A stretch of 64,000 bases of DNA, from NCBI RefSeq assembly GCF_928382285.1, contig NZ_CAKMSS010000004.1, positions 151,113 to 215,112 of the forward strand, given 5' to 3'. The stretch is from Rothia nasimurium (GTDB lineage: Bacteria; Actinomycetota; Actinomycetes; Actinomycetales; Micrococcaceae). Every line of letters begins with the position of its first letter. Position 1 is the first letter of the stretch. Position numbers and translations under genes: made by a program. The notes under the pieces are model-generated. The model searched no databases and was not told the DNA's origin. It saw only the letters and a program-made list of their open reading frames with translations. Below, piece by piece: positions 17,948 to 25,973 of the stretch.

Positions 17948-18295
17948 TTAGCTCTTAATCAGGCGGGTAATGGCTGCCATGGCCTCACTGATTTTGTCGT
18001 CGAGCGGGGCGGTGTCGCCTGTGGTTTCTGCCTGGGTGGCAGCTTCGACGACGCAGTGCCGCACGTGGTCTTCCAGTAACTGGATGGAGACGCTGTGCAG
18101 GGCCTTGTTGATGGCAGAGACTTGGGTGAGGATGTCGATGCAGTAGACGTCCTCGTCGACCATGCGTTGGATGCCGCGTACCTGCCCCTCGATGCGGCGC
18201 AGGCGCTTGAGGTAGGCGTCCTTATCGGCGGTGTAGCCGTGCTGGTGCCCCTCGTGCGGGCTGGCCTGGTGGGTGGCACAGTGTTCTTCGCTCAT
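17948..18295 (-). CDS. csoR: Copper-sensing transcriptional repressor
   Basis: A 115-aa all-helical repressor of the CsoR/RcnR family that leaves DNA when it binds Cu(I). The metal ligands fit the C-x24-H-x3-C pattern: Cys52 (VYCIDILTQ), His77 and Cys81 (DHVRHCV). The N-terminus has extra His residues (HQASPHEGHQHG), and LKRLRRIEGQVRGIQRMV is the family's DNA-binding helix. Its own operator lies a few bases upstream of the start, so it is autoregulated and controls copZ, copA and the lipoprotein. Confidence 0.93.
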   Translation of the reverse strand: MSEEHCATHQASPHEGHQHGYTADKDAYLKRLRRIEGQVRGIQRMVDEDVYCIDILTQVSAINKALHSVSIQLLEDHVRHCVVEAATQAETTGDTAPLDDKISEAMAAITRLIKS

Positions 18296-18306
18296 GCCTT
18301 AAATAT

Positions 18307-18323
18307 ATACCCCCTAGGGGTAT
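18307..18323. promoter_or_regulatory. CsoR operator
   Basis: The dyad ATACCCCCTAGGGGTAT, 11 bases upstream of the csoR start. It matches the known CsoR target pattern of A/T-flanked G- and C-tracts around a TA centre. It would repress the whole copper operon when copper is low. Confidence 0.85.
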
Positions 18324-18349
18324 GTTTACAAGAGGGTGGTTTCTTGAAA

Positions 18350-18406
18350 GTAACCGAAATTGCCATAGGTGCGGAAAAAGAACGCGCTAATGAAAATTTC
18401 GATTAC
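18350..18406. repeat. GTAATCGAAA palindrome, family D copy 1 (degenerate)
   Basis: Left half GTAACCGAAATTGCCAT and right half ATGAAAATTTCGATTAC still pair with three mismatches, and the inner GAACGCGC matches the other copies (30338, 53415). It lies in the divergent csoR / GH15 spacer, so it cannot be a terminator of either gene. Confidence 0.65.
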
Positions 18407-18452
18407 CTTCAGCACCGCCGGTCGATACTAAGCGCCCTGTTAGACTGGTTCT

Positions 18453-20558
18453 ATGGCTTCTTTCATCGAGGATTACGCCCTGCTCTCAGATATGAATACC
18501 GGTGCGCTGGTGTCGCGAAGCGGCTCCATCGACTGGTTCTGCGCCCCGCGCTTTGACTCCCGCGCGGTCTTCGCGGCCCTTTTGGGGGAGCGGGAACACG
18601 GACGCTGGCTGCTGGCTCCCCTTGAGTCGGTCAACCCCGCCCCGGTGGAAGAGATCCGCACGGAGCGTTCCTACCGCGAGAACACCTTTATTCTGCAGAC
18701 CGTCTGGTTTGTGGGGGACGCGTCGGTGCGCGTCACCGAGTTTATGCCGCTTTCGGGCGGCACCACGATTGTGCGCAACGTGGAGGGTTTGACCGGTGAG
18801 GTCACCATGTATCACGAGCTTGCCCTGCGCTTTGATTACGGTAAGACGATTCCCTGGGTTACCCGCTATGAGGGGGTGGACGCTGCTGGTGCCCCCGACC
18901 CGTCCGCCGACATGCTGGTGGGTATGGCTGGCCCCCATGCCCTGGTCTTCCGGGGTGATTCCCTGCCTGAGGGCGACCCCGAATCTAAGGCCGAAACCTT
19001 CACCGTTTCTGCTGGTCAGAGCTATACCTTCACCCTGTCTTACTTTGCGTCTAACCACAATCCGCCTGCCCCGGTGGACTACCCCACGGCCCTGACCTAC
19101 ACCCAGGAGCAGTGGCAGGAGTGGTCCGATCTCTACAGCCCCGCAGACTCCCTGCCAGAGGCTGAAGATGAGGACGCCGCCCCCGCCTACCTGCCCGAGG
19201 GCGGGCAGGTGCCCACCGGCGTCCGCGCAGCTGACCCCCAAGAAACAGAGCCGGCCGCTATTTCGGCGGTGCGCGAGGTTGAAGAGCTGGAAGAAGCTAA
19301 GACCTCCTCACTTCTGCTTGAAACCGGCTCCAACACCGCCGCCCCCGAGGTCGACGAAGCCACCTACCATGAGCTGGCCCAAACTGCTGCGAGCCAGGTT
19401 GTTGCCCCCACCGCCGAGGATCACCGCGAAGAGGCCAACGCCCGCTACCGGGAAGCCCGCCTGCGGTCCCTGCTGGTTCTACGTGCCCTGATTTCCCGTG
19501 AAACCGGTGCCCTGGTTGCCTCTGTGACCACCTCTCTGCCGGAGGTGCTTGGGGGTAAACGTAACTACGACTTCCGTTTCACCTGGCTGCGCGATGTTGC
19601 CATGGCCATGGACGTAACCCTCACCCACGGCCACGAACGCGAAACCGCCCAGCTGCGTAACTGGATTCTGCGCGCTCTGGCCAACAACCCGCGCCGCATT
19701 CACGCGGTCTACGGCCTGGCCGGTGAAAAGGACGACATCGAGCGCCGCCTTGCCCTGCCCGGCTATGAGGGCTCCCAGCCGGTCAGAAGCGGCAACGGGT
19801 CGGGTGACCAGTTCCAGGGGGACGCCCTGGGCCAGGTGCTCGTTACCTTCGCCAACCTGCGCGAAGCGGGCGTAGCAGAAGACCACCTCTCCTGGCCCAT
19901 CCAGAAGGCCCTGCTCAACGCCGCCACCGAACGCATCGGCGACACCGACCGCTCCATGTGGGAGACCTTCGGCGAACCCGCCGTCTACACCCACTCCCAG
20001 GCCATGCTCTGGGCAGCCTTCGACGCCGGCGTTTCCGCCGTGCGCGACTTCGGGCTCGATGGTGACGCAGCCACCTGGGAACACTGCCGTGACGCCGTTG
20101 CCGATGAAATCCTGAGCCGCGGCTTCAACGCCGACCTGGGCTGCTTCGTCTCCACCTACGGTGGCACAGCCGTGGACGCCTCCCTGCTGCAGCTACCCCA
20201 AATTGGGCTGGTTGACTGGGACGACCCCCGCATGCTGGCAACCGTTGAACGTATCGAAGCGACCATCCGCCACTCCTCGGGCATGATTTACCGCTACGAC
20301 AACTCCGACTCCCAAGACGGCTTTGAGGGGCAGGACAACCCCCACTTCATCTCCTCCCTCTGGCTGGCAGAGCAGTACATCCGCTCCGGACGGGAGGCGG
20401 ACGGACGCACCCTCATCGACACCGTCCTGGACTGCGCCAGCGATCTTGGGCTGATGAGCTCCGAGTACGACTTTGAACAGCAGCGCCTCACCGGCAACTT
20501 CCCCCAGGCCCTGGCCCATATCTCTCTGATCCGGGCTGTGGAGGCGCTGGGGCTATAG
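18453..20558 (+). CDS. Glycoside hydrolase family 15 protein (glucoamylase/trehalase type)
   Basis: A 701-aa cytoplasmic protein with an N-terminal beta domain (MASFIEDYALLSDMNTGALV, GSIDWFCAPRFDSRAVFAAL) and an (alpha/alpha)6 barrel with WLRDVAMAMDVTL. The family hydrolyses alpha-glucosidic bonds in maltodextrins, or trehalose in actinobacteria. RSMWETFGEP matches the general-acid motif. The usual EG-x-F base motif near the C-terminus appears instead as DNPHFISSLWLAEQ. Residues about 235-325 are a Glu/Ala/Pro-rich low-complexity insertion that makes the protein about 90 residues longer than most relatives. Family certain; substrate, and whether the altered base motif keeps activity, are open. 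Confidence 0.85.
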   Translation: MASFIEDYALLSDMNTGALVSRSGSIDWFCAPRFDSRAVFAALLGEREHGRWLLAPLESVNPAPVEEIRTERSYRENTFILQTVWFVGDASVRVTEFMPLSGGTTIVRNVEGLTGEVTMYHELALRFDYGKTIPWVTRYEGVDAAGAPDPSADMLVGMAGPHALVFRGDSLPEGDPESKAETFTVSAGQSYTFTLSYFASNHNPPAPVDYPTALTYTQEQWQEWSDLYSPADSLPEAEDEDAAPAYLPEGGQVPTGVRAADPQETEPAAISAVREVEELEEAKTSSLLLETGSNTAAPEVDEATYHELAQTAASQVVAPTAEDHREEANARYREARLRSLLVLRALISRETGALVASVTTSLPEVLGGKRNYDFRFTWLRDVAMAMDVTLTHGHERETAQLRNWILRALANNPRRIHAVYGLAGEKDDIERRLALPGYEGSQPVRSGNGSGDQFQGDALGQVLVTFANLREAGVAEDHLSWPIQKALLNAATERIGDTDRSMWETFGEPAVYTHSQAMLWAAFDAGVSAVRDFGLDGDAATWEHCRDAVADEILSRGFNADLGCFVSTYGGTAVDASLLQLPQIGLVDWDDPRMLATVERIEATIRHSSGMIYRYDNSDSQDGFEGQDNPHFISSLWLAEQYIRSGREADGRTLIDTVLDCASDLGLMSSEYDFEQQRLTGNFPQALAHISLIRAVEALGL

Positions 20559-20567
20559 AAAAAGGTA

Positions 20568-20675
20568 TTGAGCAGGTGGGTATACCTCTGCCTGCGACCC
20601 TCTCGCCGGTTCGCTAGCGCTCACGGGCGATTCACGCCAGCCCCGAGCCAGCAGGCTTTCGGTATACCCACCTGC
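20568..20675 (+). repeat. Structured element family A, copy 3
   Basis: Outer arms GAGCAGGTGGGTATACC (20568-20584) and GGTATACCCACCTGCTC (20659-20675), bulge TCT/TTTC, inner stem GCCTGC / GCAGGC, conserved blocks GACCCTCTCG and ATTCACGCCAGCCCCGAGCC. It lies nine bases after the GH15 stop, at a convergent junction with the LysE gene. Confidence 0.75.
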
Positions 20676-20685
20676 TCTAAATTCT

Positions 20686-21405
20686 CTAGAGTAGCTTGTG
20701 CGCCGCCTCCACCAGGATCAGCACGCCAAAGACCAGGAGCACTGACCCCGCGATGCCGTCGATGACGAGGGTGGCGCGCGGGTGCAGTAGCCACTTCACG
20801 GCCAGTGAGGCCAGCGAAATGATGAGGGTAAACCAGAGCACGTTAATGCCGCCGTGGATGAGGGCTAGTAGGCTTCCCATGATGAAGGGTTGCACGCTGG
20901 CGACCATAAAGGGCGGCACGCTGGCGATGTAGAAGACCGCGATTTTGGGGTTGAGAATGTTGGCAATGAAGCCGGCGAGAAAATCCTTACCCACCCTGTG
21001 TTCGCCAGCGGGGGTGGGGGCGTCCGCTCCGTTAACTCCGGGTAAGGACGCCGCAGGTGCGGGCAACGAGGCCAGGGCGGCTTGGTCGGTTTTGAGGGCG
21101 GTCACCTGCCCCCAGCGCCTGAGGTTGAGCAGGAACTTGATACCCAGGTAGATCAGGTAGAGGCCACCGGCCACGGTGATGAGGTCAAAGACCAGGGGAG
21201 CGGCGGCCATGAGCACGGCTAGGCCGGTTGCGGCGGTGATACCCCAAATGAGCAGGCCTGCGGTGATGCCGAAGACGCAGGCGTAGGCGCTTCGCCGCCC
21301 CCCTGCGACCAGGGAGCGCAACACCAGGGCGGTGTCTGTGGCCGGGATAATCGTGATGAGGAAAGCGATGCCGGCGAAACCGATGAGGGCCTGGGTGAGA
21401 GTCAT
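20686..21405 (-). CDS. LysE/RhtB family amino-acid exporter
   Basis: About 239 residues with six hydrophobic segments. The family's N-terminal TM1 ending in IIPATDTALVLRSLVAGGRR corresponds to the 'PGP...' export motif region, followed by ACVFGITAGLLIWG. The cytoplasmic loop after TM3 is unusually long and Ala/Pro-rich (about residues 105-145). The likely role is export of an amino acid or related metabolite. The ATG at 21405 is preferred, with an in-frame GTG at 21414 possible; ribosome-binding signals are weak for both. The gene is monocistronic. Substrate unknown. Confidence 0.82.
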   Translation of the reverse strand: MTLTQALIGFAGIAFLITIIPATDTALVLRSLVAGGRRSAYACVFGITAGLLIWGITAATGLAVLMAAAPLVFDLITVAGGLYLIYLGIKFLLNLRRWGQVTALKTDQAALASLPAPAASLPGVNGADAPTPAGEHRVGKDFLAGFIANILNPKIAVFYIASVPPFMVASVQPFIMGSLLALIHGGINVLWFTLIISLASLAVKWLLHPRATLVIDGIAGSVLLVFGVLILVEAAHKLL

Positions 21406-21562
21406 GGACTCCACTGTAAACTAGGGGTAAACCCGGTTCAATTCCATGTATGCAGCCGGTCTCAGCTGGCAGTTGTACTCGGCCTACGGTGGCTATGCGG
21501 TAGCCCTGCTGCCCCATCTGGTGTTGGGCAGGCTCAACCACTCCGAACTGCCCGGCGTCGTC

Positions 21563-23101
21563 CTAAACCACCCAGCGGTAGCCGGTTCCCTTGCGTCCTC
21601 GCTCACCCACCATCGCAACTAGGCCCGCATCAAGGAGCTGCTCTACCGCGTAGCGAACCTGGGCGGGGCTGAGCCCAGTCTGGTTGGCAAGCTGAGCGCG
21701 TGTAAGTACCTGCCCGGACGCAAGCGCCTGTGCAATAAGAGGGGTATTCTTGCCGACTCCCTGGGGTAGAACCGGAGCAGGGGCTTGGGGCTGAGGGCTC
21801 GGGTTGGCTACCGGGGCTGGGCGTACAGGTTGTTCCTGGCGGACAGGCAGAGGGTGTTCTGCAAACCAGAGAACCACCCGAAACTTGACCCCGGTATCGG
21901 TAAAAATAGGGGCGGGTGCTCCTGCTGCTTCGAGGGCCTGCTGGACCTCCCGAATCCCTCCGCCCTCGCCCTCAATAACCCGAGCCCCATCTGATGTCTC
22001 ACTGTTCTTCATCAGGTGGTAGAGCCTCTGATTGACCGCTGCCTGAGCGTGTTCTTCGCTCAGGAGCTGGTGGGTAGAAAGTCCCCGCAAACCACCGGGG
22101 CTCTCAACGATGAGGCACTGCTCTGTGATACGGACCTGCACAGATTTGCCGGTGCTGAGCGTCAGGGGGCTCAGGTCGCGGTGAACTAGGGCATTGGCAA
22201 TGACCTCGCGCACTGCGGTCATGGGCAGAACCGTTTGGTCGTAAAGCTCCCCACTGCTGTTGTAGACCTGGTAGGTGGGGAGGTTGGCCTCTACCCAGTT
22301 CGTGAGGTCCGCAAGCAGGTCAGGCACTGCTCCATCGAAATGCTCAAGATTGCGGCTTCGCGACGTGCCGTTGCGGGTGGTGAGGACGGCGGCGGTCACC
22401 CCGAGCGCAGGTTCAGGGCCCTGCGGGTAAAAACCTAATCCGTACACACCCGCTACAGTGGGAGTGCCCTGGGGATCTAAGACACCTGTTGCCCTGAGAA
22501 TATCTTCGTCCTCTAGCTGCCGCATACGCCTGCTGCTTGCCCGAGTGTGCTCCAGATAGTTCTTAACGAGCTGGGGGTTTAAATCTGCCCTGGTACTGTT
22601 GGGGGCAGGCTGGGCATCATAGCGAATGTGCTCAGAAGTGTGGAGTTTAGCAATCTCAATCATGCGCAACTCTACGGGGTTCATGGCGTAGTCGCCGTCT
22701 GACTGACGAAGATACGATATGCCCTTGTAGGTGGCAGGCTTGTCTGTGATGGGGAGCCCCTGGACTTCAACAATGAGCACGGTAGCGAGCTCATCCTCTT
22801 CTGGGGAGAGGGACGTGAACTCTAGATACGGGGCCGGAATAACATCGTTTCGGTTATGTGCAGCGATTGCTGCTTCAAGCTGGGCAACCTGGGGTACTCC
22901 GGTAACGGTGAACCCTGCCTTCTCGTCGACACCTAGGATAATAGTTCCGCCACTAGGCATATTGGCAAAGGCACAGAGGGTTTCCCCTAGCCGGGTCGGC
23001 ATGCCTCCCTGGGCTTTTTTGACTTCAATGGTGGTGGTGTCACCTTGGCGCTGACGTAGCTGTTTGAGGGTTTCGGTAAGGCGTTCGGGTGTCCAGGTCA
23101 T
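21563..23101 (-). CDS. AlbA_2 (Schlafen-like) domain ATP-binding regulator
   Basis: A 512-aa protein. The N-terminal AlbA_2/Schlafen-like domain has EVKKAQGGMPTRLGETLCAF and ANMPSGGTIILGVDEKAGF. The RecG-like 'HATPase_c_4' region has MTAVREVIANALVHRDLSPL and VESPGGLRGL. A Pro/Gln-rich linker then leads to a C-terminal winged helix (LTRAQLANQTGLSPAQVRYAVEQLL, residues about 460-500). Such proteins are usually annotated as transcriptional regulators or putative DNA-binding proteins, and some families take part in phage defence. The start at 23101 lies inside a set of 12-bp repeats, suggesting autoregulation. Exact function unknown. Confidence 0.82.
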   Translation of the reverse strand: MTWTPERLTETLKQLRQRQGDTTTIEVKKAQGGMPTRLGETLCAFANMPSGGTIILGVDEKAGFTVTGVPQVAQLEAAIAAHNRNDVIPAPYLEFTSLSPEEDELATVLIVEVQGLPITDKPATYKGISYLRQSDGDYAMNPVELRMIEIAKLHTSEHIRYDAQPAPNSTRADLNPQLVKNYLEHTRASSRRMRQLEDEDILRATGVLDPQGTPTVAGVYGLGFYPQGPEPALGVTAAVLTTRNGTSRSRNLEHFDGAVPDLLADLTNWVEANLPTYQVYNSSGELYDQTVLPMTAVREVIANALVHRDLSPLTLSTGKSVQVRITEQCLIVESPGGLRGLSTHQLLSEEHAQAAVNQRLYHLMKNSETSDGARVIEGEGGGIREVQQALEAAGAPAPIFTDTGVKFRVVLWFAEHPLPVRQEQPVRPAPVANPSPQPQAPAPVLPQGVGKNTPLIAQALASGQVLTRAQLANQTGLSPAQVRYAVEQLLDAGLVAMVGERGRKGTGYRWVV

Positions 23102-23196
23102 GGTTAAAGCATGGGGTTGTCATAGTGAAAAGTCAACATCATTGCTAACCATGATGGCTCTTTTCACCATGATAGTCACCATGATTTTCACTATGA
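23098..23196. promoter_or_regulatory. Array of six 12-bp operator-like repeats
   Basis: The unit TCATGGTGAAAA (allowing A/G changes) occurs six times. Three are contiguous on the minus strand at 23161-23172, 23173-23184 and 23185-23196, and one follows after six bases at 23143-23154. Two are in the opposite orientation at 23120-23131 and 23098-23109, the last covering the start codon of the AlbA_2 gene. The left-hand end also overlaps the stop of the transporter gene. Likely an autoregulatory operator; the binding protein is not proven. Confidence 0.7.
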
Positions 23197-24162
23197 AGCC
23201 TCACTCTGCCTGCCCCAGCGGGCGGCCTTGGCAGCACAAATCATGAGCTGAACCTGGTGGAAAATCATAAGCGGCAGAATGAGGGCACCCACGGCTCCGC
23301 CCCCGAAAATGACCGCTGCCATGGGTAGGCCGGTGGCCAGGGACTTCTTCGAGCCGCAGAACTGCACCGCCACCCGGTCGCCGTAGCTAAAGCCCAGTTT
23401 CTTGGCCACAACCCCGCTGAGCCAGAGCAGGAACTCCACCAGGGCAATCGACAGAAGAACTAGAAGCAGAATCTGCCAGGGGCTGATGCGGGTCCAGATG
23501 CCCTGCACGATGCCGTCCGAAAAGGCCGCGTAGACCACCATGGCGATGGAGAGCCGGTCAACGTGCTTGGTCAGCTTGTTCTTGGCAATCTCACCCACCC
23601 AGCGGCGCAGGAGCTGACCCAGAATGAAGGGCAGGAGGAGCTGAAGGGCAATATCACCGAAAACAGAGCCGGAGATAGTGAGCTGGTCGCTCTGCATCAG
23701 CAGCATGACCAGCAGGGGGGTGGCAACCACGCCCACGATATTTGAGGCGCTGGCCGAGACAATCGCCCCTGCCACATTGCCCTTGGCGATTGAGGTGAAA
23801 GCCACCGAGGACTGCACGGTGGACGGCACCAGGGTCATGAAGAGCAGACCCAGATAGAGCTCCCGCCCGATAACGCTCTGAAGGGGGTAGAGGGCTAGGC
23901 CGATGAGCGGGAAGACGAGGTAGGTAAAGCCCAGAATGGTGCTGTGGAGCCGCCAGTTTTTCAGACCCTGCAGGGCTTCTTGGGGTGAGAGCCTTGCGCC
24001 GTAGAGGAAGAAGAGCAGACCGATAGCGATCTTGGTGGCTACGCTGAACCCTTCGGCGAAGTCCCCGCGTGCCGGGGCGATTATCGCCAGGGCAACGGCG
24101 AGCAGAATCAGGGTGATGAGCGGGTCTGGGCGCCAGGAGCGCAGTTTCTGGGGTAGGGCCAT
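23191..24162 (-). CDS. Bile acid:sodium symporter family (SBF/YfeH-like) transporter
   Basis: A 323-aa membrane protein with about ten hydrophobic segments. The conserved SBF-like region TLVPSTVQSSVAFTSIAKGN and the later CGSKKSLATGLPMAAVIFG match the YfeH-type branch, which also occurs in bacteria that never meet bile acids. The substrate is therefore unknown (organic anion/Na+ symport is the family theme). A 31-aa membrane peptide gene ends ten bases upstream on the same strand. The 3' end overlaps the operator array of the next gene. Confidence 0.85.
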   Translation of the reverse strand: MALPQKLRSWRPDPLITLILLAVALAIIAPARGDFAEGFSVATKIAIGLLFFLYGARLSPQEALQGLKNWRLHSTILGFTYLVFPLIGLALYPLQSVIGRELYLGLLFMTLVPSTVQSSVAFTSIAKGNVAGAIVSASASNIVGVVATPLLVMLLMQSDQLTISGSVFGDIALQLLLPFILGQLLRRWVGEIAKNKLTKHVDRLSIAMVVYAAFSDGIVQGIWTRISPWQILLLVLLSIALVEFLLWLSGVVAKKLGFSYGDRVAVQFCGSKKSLATGLPMAAVIFGGGAVGALILPLMIFHQVQLMICAAKAARWGRQSEAS

Positions 24163-24172
24163 TTAGCCCATT

Positions 24173-24268
24173 TTACTCTTTGCCCTTTTCAGCCTCATAC
24201 CACTTGGCGCCGCCGAGCGCTGCTAGAACCAGGGCCACAATACCTGCGATAGCGTAGAGAAAACCCAT
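24173..24268 (-). CDS. 31-aa single-helix membrane peptide
   Basis: A complete short gene: MGFLYAIAGIVALVLAALGG followed by a charged tail (KWYEAEKGKE). It has one transmembrane helix, inside-positive at the C-terminus. AAGAAAGAAGGTG precedes the ATG at a proper distance. It ends ten bases before the SBF transporter start, so the two are probably translated from one mRNA, and the peptide may be an accessory subunit or a leader. I do not recognise it. Support comes from the ribosome-binding site, the helix and the spacing. Confidence 0.6.
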   Translation of the reverse strand: MGFLYAIAGIVALVLAALGGAKWYEAEKGKE

Positions 24269-24297
24269 GGGGTTCACCTTCTTTCTTGAGGGCTAAT

Positions 24298-24352
24298 AAA
24301 CCCCACCCTAATCCATGTTTGTGATTTAGGCAACAGGTTGGGGTGGGGTTTT
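24298..24352 (-). terminator. Terminator of the M48 peptidase gene
   Basis: On the minus strand AAAACCCCACCCCAA pairs with TTAGGGTGGGGTTT across a 26-base loop, followed by ATT. It lies just after the peptidase stop and before the 31-aa gene. Confidence 0.6.
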
Positions 24353-24363
24353 CGCGTCGAGGG

Positions 24364-25800
24364 TTAGTCCTGGTCGGTGGGCGGGTTGCTCGGGGCGGAC
24401 GCCGGGCGCTCACCTTCCCGAGGTATAGCACCCGGGCCACTACCGGCGTCCTGACCCTGCTGGCCAGGTGAATGCTGGCCAGGCACTTGCTGGGGCTCCT
24501 GCGGTGAGGGGGCTCCGAAGCTGTTCCAGGGAGTGCGCTGGCGGTACTGCGGGGGGACCCAGCCGGTGTAGAGCATATCGCCCACGGTGCGGTCGCGGTA
24601 CTGGGCGGGGCGGCGGTAGGTGGTGTTGACTGAACCCCAGTGCTGGTTGTCGGCCCGCTCGGGGTAGGTGGCCAGGTGGTCGGTGGCCTGTAGGGGGTCG
24701 GCCCAGGCTTCGGCAGGCTCTGCTGCCGGAATCATGGACAGCGGGTAGGGTGGGTTGTTCTTGGGTCGCCAGATGAGGCGGCCGGGCTCGGTGCGGTCAC
24801 GCAGGGCATGGGCACGCCAGGTGACCGGCGGGTGGGTGGATCCGATGTTCGCGAACCAGGTGAAGAAGCCGCGCTCGTAGACGGCTCGGTTGGCTAGTTC
24901 GTGGAAGTTCACGTCGTTCATCAGGTACTTGCCAGCGGCGAGTACGGTGGTGGTGGTTTCGGCGCCGTCGGGGGCGTAGCGGTAGCCGAAGTTGTCGGCG
25001 GTGTATTCCTGGGTACGGGAGAGCAGATTGCCGAGGATCGGAATCTGCATGAAGAAGCTGGTGAAAATCAGACGGAAGTAGCTGACGTGGCCGGCGGCGA
25101 TATGCCCTACCTCGTGCCCGATGATGAAGCGCAGGGCTTCGGGGTTGCGGGCTGCACCACCGATTTCGAAGAGGTCGGAGTAGATGGCGATGAAGCGGCG
25201 GTGCCCGTGACCCGAGGCGAAAGCGTTGATTTGGCCGTTGCCGAGCACGACGTAGGCGTCGGGTACGCGGCGCAGACCGGCGGCGTGGGCGGCTTCAACT
25301 ACCATCTGGTAGGCCTCGGGGAACTGGGTGGGGGTGATGCGTACCCCGCTGAGGCGCAGGCGTCCGTACATGGCACCGCGTACAAAGAAGATGCCCAGTG
25401 GTAGGTAGATGGCGATGGCGATGAGTTGGCCAATCAGGTTGCTGATTTGGTAGTTGACGAAGTCGTCCCCCAGTACGCTGGTGAAGAGCGAGTAGATGAG
25501 GTAGATACCGCCGCCCACGTAGAGCATGATGGTGAGCGCGTAGGCCATGACGACCAGGGGCAGTTCTGCGGGGTGGCGCAGCGCATTGAGGAACTTGAAG
25601 GGCAGCAGGGATTGGAAGCCGAAGAGCTTGGGTGCGGGCAGGGGTGAGAGGGGCCGCTGGCGCATGTCTTCGGGTAGCCAGCCGCCGCTGAGGTCGTTGG
25701 GTAGGGGCTGGGTGAGGCCCTGCTCCTTGCTGTGTGCGGACGCCTGTGGGCTGGGCTGTTGTGGGTAGGGCGGGGTGGTGCCGGGGTTGTTCTCACTCAT
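24364..25800 (-). CDS. M48 family membrane zinc metalloprotease
   Basis: A 478-aa protein with a Pro/Gln-rich N-terminus, two transmembrane segments (residues about 83-105 and 122-142), then an M48 domain. The zinc motif is HEVGH (His229, Glu230, His233) within FIIGHEVGHIAAGH; EYTADNFGYRYA supplies the third ligand. The C-terminal 100 residues are Pro/Gln/Gly-rich and probably disordered. M48 proteases such as HtpX degrade damaged membrane proteins under stress, and the long tail is unlike classical HtpX. It is not in an obvious operon; a 53-nt hairpin separates it from ackA. Confidence 0.87.
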   Translation of the reverse strand: MSENNPGTTPPYPQQPSPQASAHSKEQGLTQPLPNDLSGGWLPEDMRQRPLSPLPAPKLFGFQSLLPFKFLNALRHPAELPLVVMAYALTIMLYVGGGIYLIYSLFTSVLGDDFVNYQISNLIGQLIAIAIYLPLGIFFVRGAMYGRLRLSGVRITPTQFPEAYQMVVEAAHAAGLRRVPDAYVVLGNGQINAFASGHGHRRFIAIYSDLFEIGGAARNPEALRFIIGHEVGHIAAGHVSYFRLIFTSFFMQIPILGNLLSRTQEYTADNFGYRYAPDGAETTTTVLAAGKYLMNDVNFHELANRAVYERGFFTWFANIGSTHPPVTWRAHALRDRTEPGRLIWRPKNNPPYPLSMIPAAEPAEAWADPLQATDHLATYPERADNQHWGSVNTTYRRPAQYRDRTVGDMLYTGWVPPQYRQRTPWNSFGAPSPQEPQQVPGQHSPGQQGQDAGSGPGAIPREGERPASAPSNPPTDQD

Positions 25801-25895
25801 GCGGTTTCCTGCTGGTTAGGCGGTGTGTTCTGGTTCAACAGTAGCAAGAAAAGGGCTGGGCTCGGTGGGTCTTGCTGTCTAGTTAGAAATGAAAA

Positions 25896-25948
25896 GCGGG
25901 GTTTCTTTCGAAACACAGTAAAGAACTGTAGTTCGAAAGAAACCCCGC
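25896..25948 (-). terminator. Nested hairpin terminator after ackA
   Basis: Perfect 17-bp arms GCGGGGTTTCTTTCGAA and its complement (25896-25912, 25932-25948) enclose a second stem ACAGT / ACTGT. On the minus strand it is followed by TTTTCATTTC, fitting termination of pta-ackA transcription. Confidence 0.7.
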
Positions 25949-25973
25949 CCTATCAGCGGTGAAACCTTAAAAC

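Noticed and set aside
21447..21622. Possible 58-aa plus-strand frame upstream of the AlbA_2 gene's end
   Set aside because: Its second half is antisense to the AlbA_2 C-terminus, it lacks a ribosome-binding site, and the composition is not clearly coding.
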